From Jiangella ureilytica (GTDB lineage: Bacteria > Actinomycetota > Actinomycetes > Jiangellales > Jiangellaceae), in assembly GCF_004348545.1 (NCBI RefSeq), contig NZ_SMKL01000016.1:36929-100928 (forward strand): 64,000 bases of DNA, in the 5' to 3' direction. Positions within the stretch are counted from its first letter, which is position 1. Each line of letters begins with the position of its first letter. Shown here in pieces: positions 25,904 through 33,142 of this stretch. The translations under genes and the position numbers were made by a program. The notes below the pieces were generated by a model. The model was given only the letters and a program-made list of their open reading frames with translations. It did not search any database and had not been told where the DNA came from.

Positions 25904-27457
25904 GTGACCCGCACCGTCACCTCCGTCGTCGACGGCCGTCCCGTCCCCGGCGACCGCACGATCGCCAGCCTCAACCCGGCCGACCTCGACGACGTCGTCG
26001 GCGAGGTCAGCCTGGTCCCGGGCCGCATCTTCACCGCCGCCGCCGTCGTCGCCCGCAACGCGCAGAAGGCGTGGGCCGACGTGCCGGCGCCGGTGCGAGG
26101 GCGGGCCATCGCCCACATCGGCCGCGTGGTCGAGGAGAACGCCGAGTCGCTGGCGCGGCTGGTCACGCGCGAGATCGGCAAGCCCTACGCCGAAGCGCTC
26201 GGCGAGGTTCGCGAGATCGTCGACACCTGCGACTTCTTCCTGGGCGAGGGCCGGCGTCTCTACGGCCAGACGGTGCCCAGCGAGATGCCGGACAAGCAGC
26301 TGTTCACGTTCCGCAACCCGGTCGGCACGGTCGCGGTCATCACCGCCGGCAACTTCCCGGTGGCCGTGCCGTCCTGGTACATCGTCCCGGCGCTGCTCAC
26401 CGGCAACACCATCGTGTGGAAGCCGGCCGAGTACTCCGCGGTCGTCTCCAACGCCTTCCACGACCTGTTCGTCAGGGGCGGCGGGCTGCCCGACGGCGTG
26501 TTCAACCTCGTGCATGCCGACGGTGCCGAGACCTACGCCGGCCTGCAGGAGTCGCTCGAGCTCGGCTACATCGACAAGGTCGGCTTCACCGGGTCGTCGG
26601 AGGTGGGCCGCGAGATCGGCGCGCTCACCGGCCGGCACCTGCAGACCGCCTGCCTCGAGCTGGGCGGCAAGAACCCGCTCGTCGTGGCACCGAGCGCCGA
26701 CCTCGACCTCGCCGTCGAGGGCGCGCTGTTCTCCGGCTTCGGCACCGCCGGCCAGCGGTGCACGTCGCTGGGCACGGTCATCGTGCACGAGTCGCTGCAC
26801 GACGAGTTCGTGCGCCGCTACACCGCCGCGGTCGACTCCGCCGCCGTCGGCGACCCGTCCCAGGACGTCCTCATGGGCCCGCTGCTCGACGCCAAGTTCG
26901 CCGAGCGGTACGAGAAGTTCCTCGGCTGGGTGCAGCCGCAGCACACCGTGCTCGGGCGCACCGGCCGCATCACCGAGGGCAACCCGCGCCCCGGCTTCGT
27001 CGGCGATCCCACGAAGGGCCTCTTCTACCACCCGGTGGTCGTCGACGGCGTCCGCCCGGGCGACGAGCTGTTCGACCAGGAGACGTTCGGCCCCATCGTC
27101 GGCATCACCTCGTACTCGACGCTCGACGAGGCCATCGACCTCGCCAACGCGCCGGGCTACGGGCTGTCCAGCTCCATCTACACGACGAACCCGGCCGACG
27201 CGTTCGCGTACCGGCGCGGCATCTCGGCCGGCATGGTGAGCATCAACAACTCCACGTCCGGCGCCGAGGCGCATCTGCCGTTCGGCGGCAACGGCAAGTC
27301 CGGCAACGGCTCGCGGCAGTCCGGCATGTGGGTGCTCGACCAGTTCACCCGCTGGCAGTCGGTCAACTGGGACTACTCCGGGCGGCTGCAGAAGGCTCAG
27401 ATGGACGTCGCCGACCTCGACGCGGATCTCGCCTTCCGGCTCGACGACGACCAGTGA
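25904..27457 (+). CDS. Aldehyde dehydrogenase (probable piperideine-6-carboxylate dehydrogenase)
   Basis: A 517-residue NAD(P)-dependent aldehyde dehydrogenase. Catalytic Glu252 lies in CLELGGKN and catalytic Cys286 in GTAGQRCTSLG; the Rossmann region shows VAVITAGNFPVAVPSWY and GFTGSSEVGREIG. Placed directly after lysine 6-transaminase, it most likely oxidises 2-aminoadipate semialdehyde/piperideine-6-carboxylate to 2-aminoadipate, as Pcd/AmaB enzymes do. GTG at 25904 has GAGGAG upstream and lies 22 bases after the lat stop. Its own stop overlaps the next start as GTGA. Confidence 0.87.
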   Translation: MTRTVTSVVDGRPVPGDRTIASLNPADLDDVVGEVSLVPGRIFTAAAVVARNAQKAWADVPAPVRGRAIAHIGRVVEENAESLARLVTREIGKPYAEALGEVREIVDTCDFFLGEGRRLYGQTVPSEMPDKQLFTFRNPVGTVAVITAGNFPVAVPSWYIVPALLTGNTIVWKPAEYSAVVSNAFHDLFVRGGGLPDGVFNLVHADGAETYAGLQESLELGYIDKVGFTGSSEVGREIGALTGRHLQTACLELGGKNPLVVAPSADLDLAVEGALFSGFGTAGQRCTSLGTVIVHESLHDEFVRRYTAAVDSAAVGDPSQDVLMGPLLDAKFAERYEKFLGWVQPQHTVLGRTGRITEGNPRPGFVGDPTKGLFYHPVVVDGVRPGDELFDQETFGPIVGITSYSTLDEAIDLANAPGYGLSSSIYTTNPADAFAYRRGISAGMVSINNSTSGAEAHLPFGGNGKSGNGSRQSGMWVLDQFTRWQSVNWDYSGRLQKAQMDVADLDADLAFRLDDDQ

Positions 27458-29661
27458 CCACGCCCGCCGCGCTCGACGAGTCGCTGGTCGCGGCGATCTC
27501 GGCGCTCGCCGAGCCGCCCGCGGCGACTCCGGGGGCAACGGTGTCAGCCGCCGGTTCCGCGGGGGTGCTGCGCGGCGTCTTCGACGCCCAGGTGACCAGC
27601 CGGCACCTCGACGTCGTCGCCCGCGAGCTGCAGGCGGCCGGGCGCGGCTTCTACACCATCTCCTCGGCCGGACACGAGGCGAACGCGCTGGTCGCGACCG
27701 CGTTGCGACCGAGCGACCCAGCGCTGCTGCACTACCGCTCGGGCGGCTTCTATGCCGCCCGGGCGGCCCAGGTGCCCGGCAGCACGCCGGTCCGCGACGT
27801 GCTGCAGAGCCTCATGGGCGCCGCCGACGAGCCGATCGCCGGCGGCCGGCACAAGGTCTTCGGCCACGCGGGGCTGTCGATCATCCCGCAGACGTCGACC
27901 ATCGCCTCGCACCTGCCGCGCGCGGTCGGGCTGGCCGTCGCGCTGCACCGGGCGCACCGCCTCGGCGTGCCCGCGGCCTGGCCGGCCGACGCCGTGGTGG
28001 TCTGCTCGTTCGGCGACGCGTCGGCCAACCACTCGACCGCCGTCGGCGCGATCAACACCGCGCTGAACACGGCGTTCCGCGGGCTGCCGGTGCCGGTGCT
28101 GTTCGTGTGCGAGGACAACGGCCTCGGCATCTCGGTCCCGACGCCGGCCGGCTGGGTCGAGACGGCGTACGGGTCGCGGCCGGGGCTGACCTACATCCGG
28201 GTCGACGGCTCGGACCCGGCGACGGCGCTCACGGGCGCGAAGCGGGCCGTGGGCTACGTCAGGTCGGAGCGCAAGCCGGCGTTCCTGCACCTCGAGACCG
28301 TCCGTTACCTCGGCCACGCCGGCAGCGACGCCGAGATCAGCTACCGCACGCCCACGCAGATGGCCGCCGACCACGCCCGCGACCCGATCCTCGGCACGGC
28401 CCGCGCGCTGGTCGCGGCCGGCGCCGCGACAGCCGATGAGCTGCTGGCCCGCTACCGCGCGCTGCGGGCCGAGGTCGACACCGTCGCCGAGTCGTTGCGG
28501 GATGCCCGCACCCTCGGGTCCGCCACGGAGATCGTCGCTCCCCTCTCCCCGCGCACGCCCGATGCCGTCGCCGTCGCCGCCCGGGGCCTCTACGACGAGT
28601 CGCGCGACGGCGAGCCGGCCACCCTCGCCGAGTCGATCAACGCCACGCTCTCCGCCGCCCTCGAGCGCGACCGCCGCGTCGTCCTGTTCGGCGAGGACGT
28701 CGGGCGCAAGGGCGGCGTCTACGGCGTCACCCGCGGGCTGGCGCGCACGCACGGCCGCGCCCGGGTCTTCGACACGCTGCTGGACGAGCAGTCGATCCTC
28801 GGCCTCGGGCTGGGCGCGGGCCTGGCCGGGCTGCTCCCCGTCCCCGAGATCCAGTACCTCGCCTACCTGCACAACGCCGAGGACCAGCTGCGCGGCGAGG
28901 CGGCCTCGCTGGCGTTCTTCTCCACCGGGCAGTACCGCAACCCGTTGGTGGTGCGCGTCGCCGGTCTCGCCTACCAGCGCGGCTTCGGCGGGCACTTCCA
29001 CAACGACAACGGCGTGGCCGTGCTGCGCGACATTCCCGGTCTGGTGGTCGCCTGCCCGTCCCGCGGCGACGACGCGGCGGCGATGCTGCGGACGTGCCTC
29101 GCCGCTGCTGCCGTCGACGGGACGGTGTCGGCGTTCCTCGAGCCGATCGCGCTCTACCACGTCCGCGACCTGCACTCCGACGGCGACGGTGAGTGGCTGT
29201 CGGTCGACGGCGGCGAGCATGTGCCGATCGGGCGGGCGAGGGTGCACGGCGAAGGCTCGGGCCCTGCCGGAGGGTCCGGTCGCGAGAGTGACACCGCCGA
29301 TCTCACCATCGTCACGTTCGGCAACGGCGTGCCGATGAGCCTGCGGGTGGCGCGGCGGCTGGCCGCGAGCGACATCGCGGCCCGGGTGCTGGACCTGCGC
29401 TGGCTGGCGCCGCTGCCGGTCGAGGACCTCGTCCGCGAGGCCAACCTCACCGGCAAGGTGCTGGTGGCCGACGAGACCCGCCACTCCGGCGGCGTCGGCG
29501 AGGGGGTCGTCACGGCGCTGGTCGAGGCCGGCTACGACGGCCGCATCGCCCGGGTCGCCAGCCACGACAGCTTCGTACCGCTGGGCACCGCCGCGAACCA
29601 CGTGCTGCTCGGCGAGCAGGACATCGAGAGGGCCGCCGTCGAGCTGGCCGAGAAGGAGTGA
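27454..29661 (+). CDS. Fused alpha-beta E1 subunit of a 2-oxoacid dehydrogenase (thiamine diphosphate enzyme)
   Basis: A 735-residue fusion of branched-chain-type E1 alpha (about 1-370) and E1 beta (about 390-735). The alpha half has the thiamine diphosphate region VVCSFGDASANHSTAVGAI and VLFVCEDNGLGIS; the beta half has VVLFGEDVGRKGGVYGVTRG, FDTLLDEQSILGLGLGAGLA, a transketolase pyrimidine-binding domain and a C-terminal domain with ARVLDLRWLAPLP. The GTG start overlaps the preceding gene by four bases. In a lysine operon just before gcdH, oxidative decarboxylation of 2-oxoadipate to glutaryl-CoA is the expected step; that substrate is an inference. E2 and E3 genes are absent here. Confidence 0.85.
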   Translation: MTTPAALDESLVAAISALAEPPAATPGATVSAAGSAGVLRGVFDAQVTSRHLDVVARELQAAGRGFYTISSAGHEANALVATALRPSDPALLHYRSGGFYAARAAQVPGSTPVRDVLQSLMGAADEPIAGGRHKVFGHAGLSIIPQTSTIASHLPRAVGLAVALHRAHRLGVPAAWPADAVVVCSFGDASANHSTAVGAINTALNTAFRGLPVPVLFVCEDNGLGISVPTPAGWVETAYGSRPGLTYIRVDGSDPATALTGAKRAVGYVRSERKPAFLHLETVRYLGHAGSDAEISYRTPTQMAADHARDPILGTARALVAAGAATADELLARYRALRAEVDTVAESLRDARTLGSATEIVAPLSPRTPDAVAVAARGLYDESRDGEPATLAESINATLSAALERDRRVVLFGEDVGRKGGVYGVTRGLARTHGRARVFDTLLDEQSILGLGLGAGLAGLLPVPEIQYLAYLHNAEDQLRGEAASLAFFSTGQYRNPLVVRVAGLAYQRGFGGHFHNDNGVAVLRDIPGLVVACPSRGDDAAAMLRTCLAAAAVDGTVSAFLEPIALYHVRDLHSDGDGEWLSVDGGEHVPIGRARVHGEGSGPAGGSGRESDTADLTIVTFGNGVPMSLRVARRLAASDIAARVLDLRWLAPLPVEDLVREANLTGKVLVADETRHSGGVGEGVVTALVEAGYDGRIARVASHDSFVPLGTAANHVLLGEQDIERAAVELAEKE

Positions 29662-29662
29662 C

Positions 29663-30838
29663 ATGACCACGCCCCTGGAACTGCTGAGCGTCGAGCACCT
29701 GCTCAGCGAGGAGGAGCGCGACCTGCGCGATGCCGTCGCCCACTTCGTCGACGACCGCGTCCGCCCGTCCGTCGCGGACTGGTACGAGGACGGGCTGTCC
29801 TCGTCGGCCGTCCGCGAGCTCGCGCTCGAGGCCGGGAAGCTCGGCCTGCTCGGCATGCACCTGACCGGCTACGGCTGCGCCGGCACCAACGCCGTCTCCT
29901 ACGGCCTGGCCTGCATGGAACTCGAGGCCGGCGACTCCGGCGTCCGCTCTCTGGTGTCGGTGCAGGGGTCGCTGGCGATGTTCGCCATCTGGAAGTTCGG
30001 GTCCGAGGAGCAGAAGCAGCAGTGGCTGCCCGGCATGGCCGCCGGCGAGCTGATCGGCTGCTTCGGCCTGACCGAGCCCGACTTCGGCTCCAACCCGGCC
30101 GGCATGCGCACCTGCGCCCGCCGCGACGGCGACGACTGGGTGCTCGACGGCACCAAGATGTGGATCACCAACGGCTCGGTCGCCGACGTCGCCGTCGTCT
30201 GGGCCCGCTGTGCCGACGACGGTGCCGTCCGCGGCTTCCTCGTGCCGGCGGGGACGCCGGGGTTCACCGCACCCAAGATCGGGAAGAAGCTGTCGCTGCG
30301 GGCGTCGGTGACCAGCGAGCTGGTGCTCGAGGGCGTCCGCCTGCCGTCGTCGGCCGTGCTGCCCGAGGTGTCGAGCCTTCGGGGTCCGCTGTCGTGCCTC
30401 AACGAGGCCCGCTTCGGCATCGTCTTCGGAGCCTTGGGCGCGGCCCGCGACTGCCTGGCCGCCGCTCTCTCCTACGTGCAGACGCGCGAGGTGTTCGACA
30501 AGCCGCTCGCGTCGTTCCAGCTCACCCAGGCCAAGCTCGCCGACATGGCGTTGGAGCTGCAGAAGGGCTACCTGCTCGCGCTGCACCTGGGGCGCTTGAA
30601 GGACGACGGCACGCTCACGCCGCAGCAGGTCAGCCTGGGCAAGCTGAACAACGTCCGCGAGGCGCTGGCCATCGCCCGCGAGTGCCGGACGATTCTCGGC
30701 GCCAACGGCATCACGCTGGAGTACCCGGTGCTGCGCCACGCCAACAACCTCGAGTCGGTGCTCACCTACGAGGGCACCAGCGAGGTGCACCAGCTCGTCA
30801 TCGGCCAGGCCCTGACCGGCCAGAGCGCCTTCAGCTGA
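29663..30838 (+). CDS. gcdH: Glutaryl-CoA dehydrogenase
   Basis: A 391-residue acyl-CoA dehydrogenase. Signatures specific for the glutaryl-CoA group are present: SGVRSLVSVQGSLAM with Arg95 for the distal carboxylate, GCFGLTEPDFGSNPAGM, LSCLNEARFGI and catalytic Glu370 in LTYEGTSEVH. The enzyme oxidises and decarboxylates glutaryl-CoA to crotonyl-CoA with FAD and electron-transferring flavoprotein. The start lies two bases after the preceding stop with AAGGAG overlapping the end of the E1 gene. It closes the lysine operon and gives its direction: lysine to crotonyl-CoA. Confidence 0.93.
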   Translation: MTTPLELLSVEHLLSEEERDLRDAVAHFVDDRVRPSVADWYEDGLSSSAVRELALEAGKLGLLGMHLTGYGCAGTNAVSYGLACMELEAGDSGVRSLVSVQGSLAMFAIWKFGSEEQKQQWLPGMAAGELIGCFGLTEPDFGSNPAGMRTCARRDGDDWVLDGTKMWITNGSVADVAVVWARCADDGAVRGFLVPAGTPGFTAPKIGKKLSLRASVTSELVLEGVRLPSSAVLPEVSSLRGPLSCLNEARFGIVFGALGAARDCLAAALSYVQTREVFDKPLASFQLTQAKLADMALELQKGYLLALHLGRLKDDGTLTPQQVSLGKLNNVREALAIARECRTILGANGITLEYPVLRHANNLESVLTYEGTSEVHQLVIGQALTGQSAFS

Positions 30839-30994
30839 CGCGCCCCTCGCTCCACCCCGGTAAAGGCTCATCCCGCTCCGCCCGTGTATTCCTGGGGACG
30901 TGCGAACATCTCGGGGAATGGATTCGTGGCAGAGCGAACGCACGCCGACTTCGACGTGATCATTCCGACGGGCCACGGGCGTATTGTCCGCTTT

Positions 30995-31017
30995 GTCCGC
31001 TGGCCGGGCCAGCGGAC
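30995..31017. terminator. Palindrome/hairpin downstream of the lysine operon
   Basis: GTCCGCTGGCC (30995-31005) and its exact reverse complement (31007-31017) are separated by one base, about 155 bases after the gcdH stop. It is likely to end the lysine operon transcript or insulate the next unit. The half-site TTGTCCGC occurs once more just upstream. Confidence 0.5.
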
Positions 31018-31050
31018 CAGTGAGACGCCGGACACATTTCCTCCATTGTC

Positions 31051-31135
31051 GTCACCCATGGTGACGGAACTCCGGGCCGCCGGCGCGCTCCAGCGTCACG
31101 CATCGTGACAATCCAGCGTTCTGACCAGCGGTGAC
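31051..31135 (+). promoter_or_regulatory. Three BldD-like boxes upstream of the glycosyltransferase/LAQTG unit
   Basis: Dyads GTCACCCATGGTGAC (31051-31065) and GTCACGCATCGTGAC (31095-31109) each match eight of nine specified positions of the BldD consensus nTnACnC(A/T)GnGTnAn. A weaker third, CTGACCAGCGGTGAC (31121-31135), keeps both outer half-sites. All three lie upstream of the TAGCCT -10 at 31183. BldD is the c-di-GMP-dependent developmental regulator of actinobacteria; its binding here is predicted only. Confidence 0.5.
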
Positions 31136-31182
31136 GCGGAGAACGCCGGTACTTTCGAGATGCGCGCGGCGCCCGGCGGGAT

Positions 31183-31292
31183 TAGCCTCAAAGGGCAACA
31201 TCGGCCACCGGGAAACTCCGGCGGCAAGGGGGGCAACCGGGCCGAGGTGCCGTGCATTTCATGACGGCACTTCGGCCTGCATTCGCGGGGGG
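31183..31292 (+). ncRNA. Structured leader RNA (candidate cis-regulatory element)
   Basis: After a TAGCCT box (31183-31188) the predicted transcript begins near 31195. It contains a small hairpin CCGG-GAAACT-CCGG, then a long 14-bp stem GGCCGAGGTGCCGT/ACGGCACTTCGGCC (31240-31277, one G-U pair) with a ten-base loop, ending just before a GGGGGG ribosome site (about 31287-31292). The 5' TCGGCC (31201-31206) can pair with GGCCGA of that stem, giving two mutually exclusive folds. The arrangement loosely recalls c-di-GMP-I aptamers, but the canonical core GACGCAAAGCC is absent. Confidence 0.4.
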
Positions 31293-31303
31293 ACTCGATC
31301 TTC

Positions 31304-32392
31304 GTGGGCAATGGCCTACGTTATTCCGGTGTGCCGGATGTCCGGATCACCGTGCTCATTCCGGCGCACAACGAGGAAGCAGGCATCGGTGCGGCATTGG
31401 CCGCGCTGAGCCGCCAGACCCATCGGCCGGACAGCGTCATCGTCATCGCCGACAACTGCACCGACGACACGGCGAAGGTCGCGGCCGCATGGCGTGCCGA
31501 GGTCGCGGTGACGGTGGGGAACACCGACAAGAAGGCGGGCGCACTCAACCAGGTCCTCGCGGACATCCTGCCGAGGCTGCGCGATCACGACCTCGTACTC
31601 GTCCAGGACGCCGACAGCCAGCTCGGTGAGCACTTCATCGAGGCGGCGCTCGAGCACATGGACGCGCGTCCCGAGCTCGGCGCCATCGGCGGCGTCTTCC
31701 AGGGCGAGGCCGGTGCCGGGCTGGTCGGGTACCTCCAGCGCAACGAGTACGCCAGGTACGCGAGAGACGTGCGCCGCCTGGGCGGGAAGTGCCTGGTCGT
31801 GACCGGTACCGCTGCGATGATGCGGGCCGGCACGCTCAAGCACGTCTCCCGGGCGAGGCTGAGCGACGCGGTGCCCGCCGGTGACGGGCGGGGTGGCATC
31901 TATGACACCACGGTCCTGACCGAGGACAACGAGCTGACGTTCGCGCTTCTCCACCTGGGCTATGAGGTGCTCAGTCCGAAGGAGTGCACGCTCGTGACCG
32001 AGGTCATGCCGACGTGGCGCGATCTGTGGAAGCAGCGGCTGCGCTGGAAGCGCGGCGCGGTGGAGAACTGCTTCCAGTACGGCGTGACCCCGGTGACGTG
32101 GCGCTACTGGGGCCGCCAGCTCCTGACGATGGCCGGCGTCGCGGTCACGTTCATCTACCTGACTTCCATCGCCGTCGCCATCGCAGCCGACGGTGGTGTG
32201 AGCCTCCAGCCGGTCTGGATGGCGGTCACGGGCGTCTTCATCCTGGAGCGCGTCGTCACCGTCAGCGACCGAGGCTGGCGGCACATGGTGGCGGCCTCCA
32301 CGATGTTCGAGCTGGTGTACGACATCTTCCTTCAGCTCGTGCACGCGAAGGCCTACGCCGATGTGATCCTGAACCGCGAAAGGACGTGGTGA
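31304..32392 (+). CDS. Membrane glycosyltransferase family 2
   Basis: A 362-residue GT2 enzyme of the cellulose/hyaluronan/poly-GlcNAc synthase type. The GT-A domain shows VLIPAHNEEAGIGAAL, VIADNCTDDTA, LVQDADSQ (metal-binding DAD), a TED motif in VLTEDNELTFALLHLGY, and QRLRWKRGAVEN (QxxRW). Two or three C-terminal hydrophobic helices anchor it. It would build or extend a beta-linked surface glycan; sugar and acceptor are unknown. GTG at 31304 has a GGGGGG stretch about 11 bases upstream. This region is visibly less GC-rich than its neighbours. The next gene begins three bases after its stop. Confidence 0.88.
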   Translation: MGNGLRYSGVPDVRITVLIPAHNEEAGIGAALAALSRQTHRPDSVIVIADNCTDDTAKVAAAWRAEVAVTVGNTDKKAGALNQVLADILPRLRDHDLVLVQDADSQLGEHFIEAALEHMDARPELGAIGGVFQGEAGAGLVGYLQRNEYARYARDVRRLGGKCLVVTGTAAMMRAGTLKHVSRARLSDAVPAGDGRGGIYDTTVLTEDNELTFALLHLGYEVLSPKECTLVTEVMPTWRDLWKQRLRWKRGAVENCFQYGVTPVTWRYWGRQLLTMAGVAVTFIYLTSIAVAIAADGGVSLQPVWMAVTGVFILERVVTVSDRGWRHMVAASTMFELVYDIFLQLVHAKAYADVILNRERTW

Positions 32393-32394
32393 CA

Positions 32395-32556
32395 ATGTAC
32401 GACAAGTGCGTGGTGGGCGCCGGGGGCGCCGGCGGTGCCGGGTGCCTGGCTCAGACAGGGATGAGCCCGATCTGGGTGATCTTGGCGGGCTTCGCCCTCC
32501 TGGCCGTCGGCACAGCGGTCATGCGGATCGTCCCGCGCCGGGCAGCGGTCCGGTGA
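32395..32556 (+). CDS. 53-residue LAQTG sorting-signal peptide
   Basis: A 53-residue product made almost only of a cell-wall sorting signal. A short N-terminus with Cys5 and Cys17 and a Gly-Ala run (GAGGAGGAG) leads to LAQTG (residues 18-22), a hydrophobic helix (about 25-42) and a basic tail (RIVPRR). LAXTG is the preferred motif of class E sortases, and one is encoded at 39526-40230. No signal peptide precedes it, unlike known sortase substrates. The ATG lies three bases after the glycosyltransferase stop, with AAAGGA upstream, so the two are cotranscribed. Function unknown; a wall-anchored primer or acceptor for the glycan is a guess. Confidence 0.72.
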   Translation: MYDKCVVGAGGAGGAGCLAQTGMSPIWVILAGFALLAVGTAVMRIVPRRAAVR

Positions 32557-32631
32557 GGTGAGGGTCCGTCGGTCGGCAGGCCGGCGGACCCGCCAGCAGC
32601 CACCTGCCGCCGAGCCGGACCCAGGCCTGAC

Positions 32632-33072
32632 TCAGGCCGTCATGGGACGGTTCTCGTACGGCGTGGACAGCACGATGGTGGTGCGGGTGGTCACGTTCGC
32701 CGACGAGCGGATGCGGGCCAGCAGGTCCTCGAGGTCGGCGGGGCGCCCGACCCGGACCTTGAGGATGTAGCTCTCGTCGCCGGCGACGGAGTAGCAGGCC
32801 TCGATCTCGGGGATGCCCGACAGCCGGTCCGGGGAGTCGTCGGGCTGGCTGGGATCGATCGGCTTGATCGAGATGAACGCCGTCAGCGGAAGGCCCACCG
32901 CCTCGTGGTCGACGACCACGGCGTAGCCGCGGATGACGCCGCGCTCCTCGAGCCTGCGGACCCGCTGGTGCACGGCCGACGTGGACAGGCCGGTGGACTT
33001 GCCGAGGTCGGTGTAGCTCATCCGGCCGTCCCGCATCAGCAACGCCACGATCTTCCTGTCGATGTCCTCCAC
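32632..33072 (-). CDS. Lrp/AsnC family regulator (lat-associated type)
   Basis: A 146-residue regulator: N-terminal winged helix (IDRKIVALLMRDGRMSYTDL, LSTSAVHQRVRRLEERGVI) and C-terminal RAM ligand domain (YSVAGDESYILKVRVG, LARIRSSANVTTRTTIVL). The stretch IKPIDPSQPDDSP closely recalls the Lrp protein encoded beside lat in Mycobacterium tuberculosis (Rv3291c). That makes it the likely lysine-responsive regulator of the lat operon 8 kb upstream, despite the inserted glycosyltransferase unit. Lysine as effector is inferred. Confidence 0.88.
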   Translation of the reverse strand: MEDIDRKIVALLMRDGRMSYTDLGKSTGLSTSAVHQRVRRLEERGVIRGYAVVVDHEAVGLPLTAFISIKPIDPSQPDDSPDRLSGIPEIEACYSVAGDESYILKVRVGRPADLEDLLARIRSSANVTTRTTIVLSTPYENRPMTA

Positions 33073-33142
33073 GGGTGCACTCTACTGGCGACCCGCCCAC
33101 CTGCCGTGACGGCGCGCGGCCGCCCGGTGGCACGATGACCGG

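Noticed and set aside
26071..27453. A frame extending the fused E1 protein upstream through the aldehyde dehydrogenase gene
   Set aside because: The upstream part is the out-of-frame shadow of the dehydrogenase; the real E1 start is the GTG at 27454 in a GTGA overlap.
31194..31292. Canonical c-di-GMP-I (GEMM) riboswitch
   Set aside because: Only part of the arrangement fits; the invariant GACGCAAAGCC core and tetraloop receptor are not found, so it is reported only as an uncharacterised structured leader.
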